64,000 bases of DNA from Yeosuana aromativorans (GCF_014646655.1 NZ_BMNR01000001.1:124001-188000), one strand, 5' to 3'. Counted from the stretch's first letter, positions 26,609 through 37,156 are shown. Notes: generated by a model from the letters alone, not told the origin. Program-made: numbers and translations.

Positions 26609-28189
26609 TTAATGATTTTTTGGATCAGTCAAATGTGCTTTAAGTTTCGCTTTTAATTGAGTTACTACTGCTTTGTATTTTGGATCATCAACCCAGTTTT
26701 TGGTTTCCAAAGGGTCATCTTGATAATCGTATAACTCCCGTCCAATGATATTCTCATCTTTATACGGTTTGTAGCTTCTATAATCATTGTCATGCCATTC
26801 TGTATAACGGTATCTATCCGTTCTAATGGAATATCCCATGCGCTTTCCACGGGCATATTGATGAAAAGCGGCATCGGCCGTCATTGTTGTTGCAGCATTA
26901 CCATCTATTAGTGGCACCAATGATTTTCCTTCGGTTTGAGAACTTGGAGCAACTCCCGCCAAATCGAAGAGCGTTGGGAACAAATCCAAAAGTTCTACCG
27001 GGTTATCCACTTTTATATCTTTGGCAACTCCTGGTCCAGCCCACATAAATGGAAAATGGGCCGCTTGTTCAAAATTGGAATGCTTGCACCATTCGGTATG
27101 GTCACCCAAATGCCAACCATGGTCACCCCAAAGCACTATAATTGTATTATCCAAAATACCTTTAGCTTCCAGTGCATCTAAGAGTTTTCCTAGTTGTGCA
27201 TCAATGTATGATACAGCAGCCATATAGCCATGTACCAATTCTCTCTGCTTATCCAGGTCAATAATATCGCCAATATCATAATTGTCGTCTATATCTGAAA
27301 AAGCTCTTAGCTCACCGTAGTTTTGATAAGCAATCCTTGGTGTGCCTTCTGCCAATTGTTGAAATTCAGCCAGTTTTACCTTACTCCTATCATATAAATC
27401 CCAATATTTTTTGGGTGCTATAAAAGGAAGGTGTGGTTTTTGAAATCCTACGGCCAAAAACCAAGGTTTATCACCATTCATTAGTATGTCAAGTTTCCTT
27501 AAGGCCTCTTTGGTATAAATACCATCTTGGTAAGCTTCATCTGATACATCCGCACATTCGGTACTTGGTTTAAGTCTTTTGAAAACATAATTTCTCAACT
27601 TTCCTCCTTTGATCCCTTTTGCTTCGGCTTCATCTATCAAAGCTTGCATTTTCTTTTTGGTATCAGGATTTTGATAGTACTCAAACATGGGTGCCCCATA
27701 TTTAGGGTCAAAATTATCTGGTTGAATCCAAGGAATGCTCCAGCTTTTAGCGTCATGTCCAGGCGATGACGATCCTTTGTGAAAAATCTTACCAATTCCT
27801 GTGGTTTCATAGCCTTGAGAAATCATGTACTCTGGCATTGAAACCAAATCTGGGGCAGATTCCCTAAAATTGGTGTGTAAGTCCCAAACTTTGGTTCTAT
27901 CGGGATAAGTACCTGTCATCACACTTGCTCTTGAAGGACCACAAACAGCATATTGAACTTGGGCATTGGTAAAGGTAACGCCCATCTTGGCCAAACGGTC
28001 AAAATTAGGTGTTATCATTTCTGGATGACCATAGTTGGACAATAATGGCTTTAAATCATCAACGGCAATAAAAAGAATGTTCTTTTTTTGATTTGTCCCA
28101 GATGTTTTTGAGACCGTTGCTACTTGTTGGCTCTTACAAGTAAATACAGCCAAACAAAGAAAACCGAATATTATTTTATTTAATTTCAT
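26609..28189 (-). CDS. S1-family sulfatase, iduronate-2-sulfatase-like (S1_7 type), lipoprotein
   Basis: A 526-residue protein with a lipoprotein signal (CLAVFTCKSQ, Cys18). Motifs are LFIAVDDLKPLLSNYG with Asp44 and Asp45, formylglycine motif CGPSRASVMTGTYP with Cys83, TTGIGKIFHKGSSSPGHD near 125, and LWGDHGWHLGDHTEWCKH near 355. DDLKPxLxxYG and HGWHLGDHxEW are characteristic of iduronate-2-sulfatase-like S1_7 enzymes. It is more typical of that group than the second S1_7-like gene at 17689. It follows the sulfatase at 28197 by 7 bases. Confidence 0.93.
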   Translation of the reverse strand: MKLNKIIFGFLCLAVFTCKSQQVATVSKTSGTNQKKNILFIAVDDLKPLLSNYGHPEMITPNFDRLAKMGVTFTNAQVQYAVCGPSRASVMTGTYPDRTKVWDLHTNFRESAPDLVSMPEYMISQGYETTGIGKIFHKGSSSPGHDAKSWSIPWIQPDNFDPKYGAPMFEYYQNPDTKKKMQALIDEAEAKGIKGGKLRNYVFKRLKPSTECADVSDEAYQDGIYTKEALRKLDILMNGDKPWFLAVGFQKPHLPFIAPKKYWDLYDRSKVKLAEFQQLAEGTPRIAYQNYGELRAFSDIDDNYDIGDIIDLDKQRELVHGYMAAVSYIDAQLGKLLDALEAKGILDNTIIVLWGDHGWHLGDHTEWCKHSNFEQAAHFPFMWAGPGVAKDIKVDNPVELLDLFPTLFDLAGVAPSSQTEGKSLVPLIDGNAATTMTADAAFHQYARGKRMGYSIRTDRYRYTEWHDNDYRSYKPYKDENIIGRELYDYQDDPLETKNWVDDPKYKAVVTQLKAKLKAHLTDPKNH

Positions 28190-28196
28190 TTCTATT

Positions 28197-29828
28197 TTAT
28201 TGGTTTAATATATCTCTAACAGAAGTCTCATCATCCTTTTTGTCAACAATCGCTCCAAAATCAGTATCCGTAATGGTTCTGAAATCTGCAAGGGATTTAT
28301 TATCATCATATTTAACCATAAGGTCTTTGAGTTGTGATTTTAAATCTTGAATAACATTGGTATATTGTGGATCATTTATGATGTTGTTCATTTCGTGTGG
28401 ATCCTTTTCTAAATCATATAATTCCCAAACATCAATGTTATAGTAAAAATGTGCCAAGGTGTATTTTTGAGTCCTGATACCATAGTGTGGTTGTACATGG
28501 TGCCAATAAGGGAATTCGTAATAATGATAGTACATGGCCTGTTGCCAATCTTTCGGGGTCTTACCTGCCAGAATGGATTTGAAGCTATCACCCTGCATTT
28601 TTTGGTTGGTCTTAATATTGGCCAAATCCAATAACGTAGGTGCAAAATCAATATTGGTTATAATGTCCTTGTTAACGGTTCCTGGTTTTACCAGTTTAGG
28701 ATATTTAACCATAAATGGCATGCGCAACGATTCTTCGTAAATAAATCGTTTGTCAAAAAATCCATGATCTCCCAAATAAAATCCTTGGTCTGAAGTTAAT
28801 ACAATGACCGTATTATCGGTTAACCCATTTTTGTCCAGATAGTCCAATACTCTACCGATGTTGTCATCAACGGATTTTACACAGGCCAAATAATCTTTAA
28901 TATATCGTTGGTAACGCCATTTTTTACCTTCTTCATTGGTCATTCCTTCTGGTTGAACCAATTCTCCTGGTTTAGCTCCATAAAATGCCCATTTTAATTT
29001 TTCAGCACCTTTTAAATCAGCAGGTTCTTCTAGTTTCATATCACGACGGGATAAATAATCCATCGTCATTTCTGTATCACCTGCCGTAAGCTCACGGCCT
29101 TTGTAGTCGTCATTAAACGTAGCAGGGTAAGGCATTTCTATGTCATCCCAAAGTGTTTCATACTTATGGTCTGGTTCCCATGGTCTATGAGGTGCCTTGT
29201 ACTGCAAAACCATTAAAAAAGGAGCATCTTTTTTTCGGCCTGTTTCTAACCAGTTTAAAGCAAAATTTGTGCTTAAATTAGTGGAATATCCTTTTTCTTT
29301 AACATCCACTCCATTTTCATTGTAAACAGGATCCCAATAATGACCTTGTTGTCCTGCCGAATTATGGTATTTAAACACATCAAAACCTTTGGGTTCTGTT
29401 CCTAGATGCCATTTACCAAACATACTTGTTTGATAACCATTCTTTTGGAATTCTTGTGGAAAAGTCCATTGTGATGCATCAAATTTACCACCGCTTTCGT
29501 TTTTGTAATAACCATTTTTATTGCTGTAATTACCAGTCAGTATAGCCGCCCTACTAGGCCCACATATTGCATTTGTGCATAGAACATCTTGAAAAAGCAT
29601 ACCGTTTTTTGCAATCCTATCAATATTGGGGGTTGGAGCAATGTCCTTATAAATACCTCCATAAGCACTAATGGCTTGTGTGGTTAGGTCATCTGCCATA
29701 ATATATATAATATTAGGACGCTTTGTTTCTGTAATAGACGAATCGGCCAACGTTTGGTCTTTAGTGTGTTCTTTACAAGAAAGTACTACTAATGCACAGG
29801 CAATAATAAGGTTAACTTTTCTAAGCAT
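28197..29828 (-). CDS. S1-family sulfatase, N-acetylglucosamine-6-sulfatase-like, lipoprotein
   Basis: A 543-residue protein with a lipoprotein signal (CALVVLSCKE, Cys18). Motifs are IIYIMADDLTTQAISAYGG with Asp46 and Asp47, formylglycine motif CGPSRAAILTGNYS with Cys89, SMFGKWHLGTEPKGFDVF near 155, APHRPWEPD near 235 and VLTSDQGFYLGDHGFFDKRF near 350. The DQGFYLGDHGxFDKR segment is usual in GlcNAc-6-sulfatase-like (S1_11) enzymes. The subfamily call is tentative. It is the third structural gene after susCD, right behind the GH3. Confidence 0.92.
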   Translation of the reverse strand: MLRKVNLIIACALVVLSCKEHTKDQTLADSSITETKRPNIIYIMADDLTTQAISAYGGIYKDIAPTPNIDRIAKNGMLFQDVLCTNAICGPSRAAILTGNYSNKNGYYKNESGGKFDASQWTFPQEFQKNGYQTSMFGKWHLGTEPKGFDVFKYHNSAGQQGHYWDPVYNENGVDVKEKGYSTNLSTNFALNWLETGRKKDAPFLMVLQYKAPHRPWEPDHKYETLWDDIEMPYPATFNDDYKGRELTAGDTEMTMDYLSRRDMKLEEPADLKGAEKLKWAFYGAKPGELVQPEGMTNEEGKKWRYQRYIKDYLACVKSVDDNIGRVLDYLDKNGLTDNTVIVLTSDQGFYLGDHGFFDKRFIYEESLRMPFMVKYPKLVKPGTVNKDIITNIDFAPTLLDLANIKTNQKMQGDSFKSILAGKTPKDWQQAMYYHYYEFPYWHHVQPHYGIRTQKYTLAHFYYNIDVWELYDLEKDPHEMNNIINDPQYTNVIQDLKSQLKDLMVKYDDNKSLADFRTITDTDFGAIVDKKDDETSVRDILNQ

Positions 29829-29830
29829 TT

Positions 29831-32188
29831 TTATTTGTTTTTATCTAATATAATCTCATTATCAACTGAGATTGTTGTTTTCATTAAGTCTTTGTCAGCA
29901 GAAGAACTGCCTGTCATGATTGTAAAGGTTCCGGGTTCTACAACAAAATTGAAATCTTTGTCATAGAAGGCTAGACTTTCTGCTGATATAGGGATTGTTA
30001 CTGTTTTCGTTTCACCTGCTTTAACAGCTACACGCTTATACCCTTTAAGTTCTTTTACAGGTCTTGTATAAGAACTAACGTCATCTCTTATATAAAGCTG
30101 TACAACTTCAGTACCATCCATTTTTCCTGTATTGGTCACATCAACAGAAACATTTATTGTGTCATCTTTACCCACAAACTTTGCTTTGGAAAGTTTAGGC
30201 TCTGACAACTTGAATTCTGTATAACTCAACCCAAATCCGAATGGGTGTAGTGGCACCTTTTTCTCGGTATTGTATTTGTGTATATATGCTGTTGGTTTGT
30301 GATTATATACCATTTGTAATTGACCAACCGATCTAGGAATGGTCAATGGTAGTTTTCCACTTGGGTTTAAGTCACCAAAAATAGCTTCTGCAACAGCTTG
30401 ACCTCCAAAAGACCCGGGCTCGTAAGCATAAACAACCGCTTTGGCTCGTTCTTCTAAGCTAGGCTCAGCAATTGGACTTCCGCTAACATACACAACAATA
30501 ACGGGTTTACCATTTGCAAGTACTTTATTGGCAAGATCCATTTGTTTTCCCGAAAGTCTTAATGTGGCACGATCTATATTTTCACCAGTTGTTTTATTCG
30601 GCCAATCATAACGAAACGAATTTTCACCTAATACCAATATGGTAATATCAGCTTTTTTGGCTAATTGAGCGGCTTTATCAATATCGGCATCTTTCATCTT
30701 TTTGGAACGATCACCCGCATTAAAATAAGATACGTTGTAACCCTTTTGTTCTCCTAAAGCTTTTAGCCCTTGGTAGACTGTCGTTACGTTTTCGGCTGGT
30801 TGTTGATAAACCCAATCGCCCATAATGGTTTCATTGTTTGCATTTGGTCCTGTTACAAAAATGGATTTTTTACCACCTTGTAACGGTAAAATATCATTGT
30901 TCTTTAACAATGTAATGGCCTCTCTTGCTTGAGCTAAAGCCGTTTCTTGGTGTGCTTTAGAAAAATTGACTTCATTAGCTTTTTTAACATCCACGTACGG
31001 ATTCTCAAAAAGCCCCAATCTAAATTTCGCTTCTAAAATTTTACTACATGCATCGTTTACACGAGACTCATCCACCTTACCTTCTTTTACCAACTCTATC
31101 AAAAGTTTGTCAAAAACTGGACCATGCATATTCATATCCATTCCTGCATTTACAGAAAACTCAATGGCTTGCTTGAAGTCTTTAGCCACATGATGCCACA
31201 ATGCAATTCGGGATATATCATTCCAGTCACTTACATAAAACCCTTTAAAACCCCATCGATCTCTCATTAAATCGGTCATCATAAATTCATCCATATGTCC
31301 TGGCATACCGGCAACTTCATTATGTGCTGTCATAATGGAAAACACATTAGCTTCTTGTACGGCACGGCGATATGGTGGCAAGAAAATCTCAAATATCGTG
31401 CGTTTAGATACATCGGTTGGAGCCGCATTCAAACCATTAACAGAAGAACTTCCAGCAATTAGATGTTTGGCACAAGCAACCACATGGTCAGGACCAGATA
31501 AGTCTTTCGATTGCAATCCTGTAATGGCCGCAACCCCCATATTACCAACTAAATAAGGATCTTCTCCAAACGTTTCACCTGTTCGCCCCCAACGTGGATC
31601 TCTTAAAACATCAATGTTTGGAGCAAAAGTCCAGTGCATGCCATTAGCCCTCATTTCTTGAGCCGTCTGTGCACTGCCTTCTTTTATCAAGGCATCATCA
31701 AAAGTTGCAGCTTGAGAAATTGGAGAAGGATAAATGGTCGAACCATTGACCAAACCATTACCATGAATGGCATCAATCCCTATTAACAGCGGAATCTTTA
31801 AAGGGGACTTCAACGCTAAACTTTGAAGATAATTGGCTTCTTCAGGAGTTACCACATGAAGAAAGGAACCGATTTTCCCTTCCGTGGTCAAACGGGCAAT
31901 ATCTTCAGGCCTCATTCCTGGATAAAAGCCCAACGCATCGTTTTTTTCTAATTCCTCTGGAGAAATTTCACTTTCGGCCGCCTTCATGTGCTCTAAGCCT
32001 ACATATTGACACATTTGATGGACTTTATCCTCAAGAGTCATGCGAGACATTAAATCTGTTACTCTATCATTAACTGATGCTGAAGAATCAAGATATATTG
32101 GATTTCCAAATTCTGTTTTTTTGTGTTCATTGCAAGAAACTAAAAACATTACCGGCACTAAAACAAGCATGAATAAACTACACCTCAT
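29831..32188 (-). CDS. glycoside hydrolase family 3 beta-glycosidase (BglX-like), lipoprotein
   Basis: A 785-residue protein with a lipoprotein signal (FLVSCNEHKK, Cys19). Domains are the GH3 N-terminal barrel at about 40-400, with KHLIAG near 241 and the nucleophile Asp321 in GFYVSDWNDIS; the C-terminal alpha/beta sandwich at about 430-650; and an Fn3-like domain at about 690-770 (VDVTNTGKMDGTEVVQLYI). This is the length and order of BglX-type beta-glucosidases and beta-xylosidases. Anchored in the membrane, it would release terminal sugars from oligosaccharides imported by SusCD. It follows susD with a 5-base gap. Confidence 0.94.
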   Translation of the reverse strand: MRCSLFMLVLVPVMFLVSCNEHKKTEFGNPIYLDSSASVNDRVTDLMSRMTLEDKVHQMCQYVGLEHMKAAESEISPEELEKNDALGFYPGMRPEDIARLTTEGKIGSFLHVVTPEEANYLQSLALKSPLKIPLLIGIDAIHGNGLVNGSTIYPSPISQAATFDDALIKEGSAQTAQEMRANGMHWTFAPNIDVLRDPRWGRTGETFGEDPYLVGNMGVAAITGLQSKDLSGPDHVVACAKHLIAGSSSVNGLNAAPTDVSKRTIFEIFLPPYRRAVQEANVFSIMTAHNEVAGMPGHMDEFMMTDLMRDRWGFKGFYVSDWNDISRIALWHHVAKDFKQAIEFSVNAGMDMNMHGPVFDKLLIELVKEGKVDESRVNDACSKILEAKFRLGLFENPYVDVKKANEVNFSKAHQETALAQAREAITLLKNNDILPLQGGKKSIFVTGPNANNETIMGDWVYQQPAENVTTVYQGLKALGEQKGYNVSYFNAGDRSKKMKDADIDKAAQLAKKADITILVLGENSFRYDWPNKTTGENIDRATLRLSGKQMDLANKVLANGKPVIVVYVSGSPIAEPSLEERAKAVVYAYEPGSFGGQAVAEAIFGDLNPSGKLPLTIPRSVGQLQMVYNHKPTAYIHKYNTEKKVPLHPFGFGLSYTEFKLSEPKLSKAKFVGKDDTINVSVDVTNTGKMDGTEVVQLYIRDDVSSYTRPVKELKGYKRVAVKAGETKTVTIPISAESLAFYDKDFNFVVEPGTFTIMTGSSSADKDLMKTTISVDNEIILDKNK

Positions 32189-32193
32189 AAGTC

Positions 32194-33867
32194 TTATTCG
32201 TTTATCAAATTATTACCCGATAACTCAGCTAAAGGGATTGGAAGTGTCATTTGTGTTTCTATATTAGAAAATATAAAATCTTTATTTCCTTCAGATGAAT
32301 AAAAGCTGACCGCTGCATTATGATGGTCTATTTCATTTTGGAAATAATCCAAACCGCGTCTTCTCATATCAAACCATTCATGCCCTTCACCATTTAGTTC
32401 ATACTGACGTTCTTTCATGATGCGGTAACGGAATTCTTCTTGAGTAGGCACACTGGTAGCGTCCCAATCGGCCGGTTGCAATGTGGTTCCAGTAGCGGTG
32501 GTTCTGGCTCTTTTTAATACCTTGTTCACATAAGTGTATGCAGATGATGGACCATTAATTTCGTTTTCAACTTCAGCTCTCAATAACAAGACCTCAGCGT
32601 AACGAAGCAAAATAATATTTTTAATGGTTGTTGTGCCATCATAGGTTAAGTCCTTATATTTGGCAAGACCTGGATAGGCTTGATTTCCCTTATTAATTCT
32701 TGGAAACAAATTTTGATTTTTACCGTTTACAGTGCTTGTATAATTGTTATAAAGATAGGTTTCGTTTATTCTAGGATCTGCCACAGCATCATCTAAAGTA
32801 ATGACGTCTGAAGCTTTACCTGCAGTAATAAAATCTTGCCCTGTGTAATCATTTCCAGAATATTGGATAATATGGTCACTAAACATTTCTTTGTTTGGTC
32901 TTATGCGTCCAAAAGTATTTGCTCCATCGGGTATAATTCCTGGATAACCTTTAAGCACTACGTCTCTAATAATATCATTTGTTCTTACCGCTCCTGTATG
33001 CCCATATTGCAGTTCAAAAATAGATTCAGATGTGTTTCTGCTGTCTTGTGTCCATAAATCGGCAAAGGTTGGTGTTAACTCATATCCGCCATTGTTTATA
33101 ACAAAATCCAGTTCCTTTTTTGCTTCTTCCCAAAAATTAGAAATACTAGTTACGGTTATTTCAGATTCTGTAACAGTATTAAAACCTGAAGGTAGAGATG
33201 TTGCATCATTAGTCCCAGCCAATGTAACATATACTTTTGCCAAATAGGCATTAGCAGCGTATTTTAGTGGTCTGCCCGCAATATATTCACCTCTGTCGGG
33301 TAATAAGTCAGCCGCTTTTTTAAGGTCTGAAATAATTAAGTTATACAGTTCTTCTTTTGAACTTTTAGCGATATGAATATCATCTTTTGTTGTTGGTGTT
33401 AATCTTATGGGTACTTCACCAAAAATACGCACCAAATCAAAATACACCACTCCTCTTAAAAAGTAAGCTTGTCCAAGTGTAGTATTCTCGTTGGCCAAGC
33501 CACTCCCTTCAGCATTTACAATTACTATGTTAATTTGATTGATGGTTTGCCATATACCGCGCCATAATTTATCTAAATTGATATTGGTATTGGCTGCAAC
33601 TAACTGGTTGGCATCATCATTTGCCCCTTGGGAGGAATTGTATTTACCGGAATGAGGCCATAACAACAAACGTGTTCTTGAACCATAATAATCATAACCT
33701 TGTAATTGGGCATACATACCATTTACAGCCGTTTCTGTACCTTCTTCAGTAGAAAATACTTGTACCTCTGAATATTTATTTTCAAAATTGTCAACTAATT
33801 GTTCATTACAACTTAAAAAAGCTGTGATAACCATGAATAATCCTAATATTTTATTTCTATTTTTCAT
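32194..33867 (-). CDS. susD: SusD/RagB-family glycan-binding lipoprotein
   Basis: About 557 residues from MKNRNKILGL at 33867, which gives a clean lipoprotein signal (FLSCNEQ). The in-frame ATG at 33891 lies inside the susC end and is less likely. SusD hallmarks are the TPR-rich helical fold (YFLRGVVYFDLVRIFGEVPI near 135, AYLAKVYVTLAG near 205) and the C-terminal ERQYELNGEGHEWFDMRRRG segment near 500. It is the lid of the SusC transporter and binds the glycan at the cell surface. It lies immediately after susC and before the GH3 gene. Confidence 0.96.
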   Translation of the reverse strand: MKNRNKILGLFMVITAFLSCNEQLVDNFENKYSEVQVFSTEEGTETAVNGMYAQLQGYDYYGSRTRLLLWPHSGKYNSSQGANDDANQLVAANTNINLDKLWRGIWQTINQINIVIVNAEGSGLANENTTLGQAYFLRGVVYFDLVRIFGEVPIRLTPTTKDDIHIAKSSKEELYNLIISDLKKAADLLPDRGEYIAGRPLKYAANAYLAKVYVTLAGTNDATSLPSGFNTVTESEITVTSISNFWEEAKKELDFVINNGGYELTPTFADLWTQDSRNTSESIFELQYGHTGAVRTNDIIRDVVLKGYPGIIPDGANTFGRIRPNKEMFSDHIIQYSGNDYTGQDFITAGKASDVITLDDAVADPRINETYLYNNYTSTVNGKNQNLFPRINKGNQAYPGLAKYKDLTYDGTTTIKNIILLRYAEVLLLRAEVENEINGPSSAYTYVNKVLKRARTTATGTTLQPADWDATSVPTQEEFRYRIMKERQYELNGEGHEWFDMRRRGLDYFQNEIDHHNAAVSFYSSEGNKDFIFSNIETQMTLPIPLAELSGNNLINE

Positions 33868-33877
33868 TGTGCTTCTT

Positions 33878-36800
33878 TTAAAATGTAACATTTAATCCAA
33901 CTGTGAATGTTCTTTGATTAGGAAATGATCCCCAATCTATTCCGATACGTAACGGATCATAAGCAAAACTGTTTACTTCTGGATCAAAACCGGGATAATC
34001 TGTTAACAGCCATAAATTTTGTCCAGATAGGGTTACCTTCATCGAATCAAAAAACTTAGTGTCCTTCACAGGAATGTTATATGCTAACGACACATAACTT
34101 AGTCTTAAAAAACTTCCATTGGCTACCATTCTATCATTAAAATCCGTAGTATAATTAGCTCCATAGCCACCTACACCTACATTTGGATAATTACCAGTAG
34201 GATTGTTTACTGCATCAAACGCATCATAGTATGCAGCAGATAACACATTTCTGGTACTGTTGTTGGCATAACCAGACTCTAAAAAGTTTCCAACGGCTAT
34301 ATTGTTTCCATAAACACCATTAAACATGGCGCTCAACGAAAAACCTTTAAAATCAAATGAGGTGCCAAATCCAAAGGTGAAATCAGGATTTGGATTTCCT
34401 ATAATGGTTTTGTCATCATCGTTAATAACTCCATCCCCATTTTGGTCAACAAAGTAAACATCACCTACTCTTAAATCTGCTACACCGTATTTTAATGGAT
34501 CACCTGTAGGAGTGTCAGTCAACTCCGCATCTGTTCTAATAATACCTTTGGTTTCATATCCATAGAATAAACCAGCTTCTTTACCTTGAATAAAAATATT
34601 GGCAGGTTGTTTAAAATAGGTACCTCCTGATACATTATTTCCAAAAAAGCCGACTTGCTCACCCAAAGTTCCAAATGTAGTTGGTTGAACTTGGCCTAAA
34701 TTTGTGATTTTGTTTTTGTTAAATGAAATATTCCCAAACAGATTCCAGTTAAAATTTTCATTTTTAATAATATCAGCATTCAATGAAATTTCCAACCCTT
34801 TATTTTCTAAATCACCTTGATTGGCTATGATGTAGTCAAAACCAGCTGTAGGCCCTAAAGCTACTTTTAGTAATAAGTCTGAACTTGTTTTTTTGTATAC
34901 ATCAACAGTTCCTGAAAGCCTGTCTTTGAAAAGACCAAAATCAATACCTGCATTGTATTGGATGGCTGTTTCCCATTTTAAGTCTGGATTTGCAAGATTT
35001 AATGGCACCACAGCTACTAAACTGCCCCCAGATGCATCTGATAGTGCAGCCTCTGTAGCTCCAAACGGTGTAAGATAACTGTAAGGTGGAATGTTTTGAT
35101 TACCAACTTCACCATAACCCAATCGTACTTTTAAATCTGAAAACAACTTCTGATTTTTTAAGAATGGTTCTTCAGTCGCTTTCCATGCAAATGAAAAGGC
35201 TGGAAAATAACCCCATTGGTTTCCTTTAGCAAATTTGCTACTACCATCGGCCCTAAATGTTCCTGTAAATAAATATCTATTATACAGTGTATAATTTAAA
35301 CGCCCAATAAATGATATAATGGTCGGAAATTCACTATCAATAATCAAGGGTGTGTAGGTAGACCCATAAGATATCCCATCTGCTCGCAATGATTTATCAG
35401 CAAAATTGGCAGCAGAATAACGGCTTGTTTTTAGACTGGTTTTATCTATCAAAGCACCAATAGTTGCATTAATCCTATTGTTTTTGTTAAATGATTTTCT
35501 GTACATTAATGTATTATCAACATTGTATCTAAATCTGTTTAAAGTACTAATACCTGCCAATCCATTAGGATCTCTACCTTTAAGCAAGGCTGTTCCATAC
35601 CAAAAACTCCTTTCTTTTCTTCTATAATCTCCACCAAATCTAAATCGGTATGTCAATGCTTTTGATAATTTATAATCCATGGTTAATGACCCTAACAGAC
35701 GTACTTCTTTACCTTTATCATCATAATCTGTTGTCCAAGCTCTTGGCCCATCAACAGCCTCATCAGTAGAACTAGGATCAGGGTTATTATCTGCAAAATT
35801 GACTATTGGAGCGGCTAAAAGCACTTGTCTAACCATACCGCCATTAATACCTCCATTTTCATCTGTTCCTTTTGAAGAAGACAAGTCTGTATATGTTGTA
35901 GCTATTTTTGTATTAATTTTTACTCTATCTGTTAAATCTTGATTAAGATTTAAATTAAAATCAACTGATTTTGCAAGTGCATTAGGAATGGTTCCTTTAT
36001 TGCTAATCATTCCTCCAGAAATATAATAACTGCCATTATCTCCTCCTCCAGAAGCAGATATTCTGTTTTTTTTGATCATTGAGTTTTGATACGTATCTTT
36101 TGCCCAATTAATCCCTTGAACCCTATCTGTGGTTCCAGAATAATAGATCTCACCATTAGGATTTATATCAAAAGCTGGTTCTTGACCAAGAGTCGCTTTC
36201 ATATCGTTTTGATAATTGGCATAGCCATTAACATCCAAAACATCAATATTTCTAACAACACTACCGGTAGTTAATGATGAAGTGAAATTAAATTTTGCCT
36301 TTCCTTTTTTACCTTTTTTAGTAGTAATAATTATGACACCATTAGCAGCTCTTGATCCATAAATTGCTGTAGCAGATGCATCTTTTAAAACCTCAATACT
36401 TTCAATGTCCTCTGGATTTACACCTGAAACACCTCCTCCTTGAGGTGCTGAATAACCTGACAACGGATTATTAACATCTTCAGCCGCTGTATCCATAATA
36501 ATACCATCAACAACATATAAAGGTTCAGAATTAGCAGTAAGACTGCTTGTTCCTCTAATTTTTATTGACATTGATGAACCTGGCTCTGATCCATTAGAGC
36601 TAACCTGAACTCCAGCCGCTCTTCCTCTTATAATATCTTGAATATTACTAGATTGTTCAGCAGCTTCTTGTGTAGGCTTGATAGATGTGACAGCACCTGT
36701 TAAATCCTTTTTGTTGACAGAACCGTAACCAATAACAACCACTTCATCTAACTCTTGTTGATTTGCTTCTAAAACTACAGCAACAGTTTTTTGGTTTGTA

Positions 36801-37045
36801 ATTACAACTTCTTTAGTGATGTAGCCAAGATAGCTAACTACTAACGTAGCAGGAGATTTATCAATTTCTATGCTAAATTTCCCATCGAAATCGGTCACAG
36901 CGCCTTTCGTGGTTCCTTTAATTATAATTGAAGCTCCTGGCAAGGGCATATTATTACTGTCTGTAACAGTTCCTTCTAATGTTTTTTGCGCCAATAAAAC
37001 AAAAGGGCATAATAATAAAATTAATAACAGCTTAATGTGTTTCAT
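33878..37045 (-). CDS. susC: SusC/RagA-family TonB-dependent outer-membrane transporter
   Basis: A 1055-residue protein with a signal peptide (LLLCPFVLLAQ), a carboxypeptidase-like regulatory domain at about 22-95 (LEGTVTDSNNMPLPGASI, VVSYLGYITKEVV), the TonB box region near LDEVVVIGYG, a plug with the SusC signature (GVSGVNPEDIESIEVLKDAS, AIYGSRAANGVIIITTKKG) and a beta-barrel ending in the aromatic-containing FTVGLNVTF. It has no extra N-terminal STN domain, so it does not look like a sigma/anti-sigma-linked transporter. That fits control by the neighbouring hybrid regulator. It imports glycan oligomers with SusD. Confidence 0.97.
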   Translation of the reverse strand: MKHIKLLLILLLCPFVLLAQKTLEGTVTDSNNMPLPGASIIIKGTTKGAVTDFDGKFSIEIDKSPATLVVSYLGYITKEVVITNQKTVAVVLEANQQELDEVVVIGYGSVNKKDLTGAVTSIKPTQEAAEQSSNIQDIIRGRAAGVQVSSNGSEPGSSMSIKIRGTSSLTANSEPLYVVDGIIMDTAAEDVNNPLSGYSAPQGGGVSGVNPEDIESIEVLKDASATAIYGSRAANGVIIITTKKGKKGKAKFNFTSSLTTGSVVRNIDVLDVNGYANYQNDMKATLGQEPAFDINPNGEIYYSGTTDRVQGINWAKDTYQNSMIKKNRISASGGGDNGSYYISGGMISNKGTIPNALAKSVDFNLNLNQDLTDRVKINTKIATTYTDLSSSKGTDENGGINGGMVRQVLLAAPIVNFADNNPDPSSTDEAVDGPRAWTTDYDDKGKEVRLLGSLTMDYKLSKALTYRFRFGGDYRRKERSFWYGTALLKGRDPNGLAGISTLNRFRYNVDNTLMYRKSFNKNNRINATIGALIDKTSLKTSRYSAANFADKSLRADGISYGSTYTPLIIDSEFPTIISFIGRLNYTLYNRYLFTGTFRADGSSKFAKGNQWGYFPAFSFAWKATEEPFLKNQKLFSDLKVRLGYGEVGNQNIPPYSYLTPFGATEAALSDASGGSLVAVVPLNLANPDLKWETAIQYNAGIDFGLFKDRLSGTVDVYKKTSSDLLLKVALGPTAGFDYIIANQGDLENKGLEISLNADIIKNENFNWNLFGNISFNKNKITNLGQVQPTTFGTLGEQVGFFGNNVSGGTYFKQPANIFIQGKEAGLFYGYETKGIIRTDAELTDTPTGDPLKYGVADLRVGDVYFVDQNGDGVINDDDKTIIGNPNPDFTFGFGTSFDFKGFSLSAMFNGVYGNNIAVGNFLESGYANNSTRNVLSAAYYDAFDAVNNPTGNYPNVGVGGYGANYTTDFNDRMVANGSFLRLSYVSLAYNIPVKDTKFFDSMKVTLSGQNLWLLTDYPGFDPEVNSFAYDPLRIGIDWGSFPNQRTFTVGLNVTF

Positions 37046-37129
37046 TTTTTAGAGTGAGTTTAATTTGTTTAGTATGATATGTAATTTGTTGTTGCTAAAT
37101 TATCCAATACCATCATCAAACAGGTTAAA

Positions 37130-37156
37130 AAAACTATCAAAAAGGGTTTGGAAATT
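37130..37156 (-). promoter_or_regulatory. PUL-associated motif, site C (upstream of susC)
   Basis: Read on the plus strand: AAAACTATCA (37130-37139) and GTTTG (37146-37150). The first block equals the first ten bases of site B, and the TCA-to-GTTTG spacing equals that of site A. It lies about 85 bases before the susC start, where a promoter-proximal activator site would be expected. The rest of the site is weakly conserved. Confidence 0.4.

Noticed and set aside
33868-33891. Upstream ATG of susD inside the susC end
   Set aside because: It would add eight residues before a perfect lipoprotein signal. The ATG at 33867 fits the family better.
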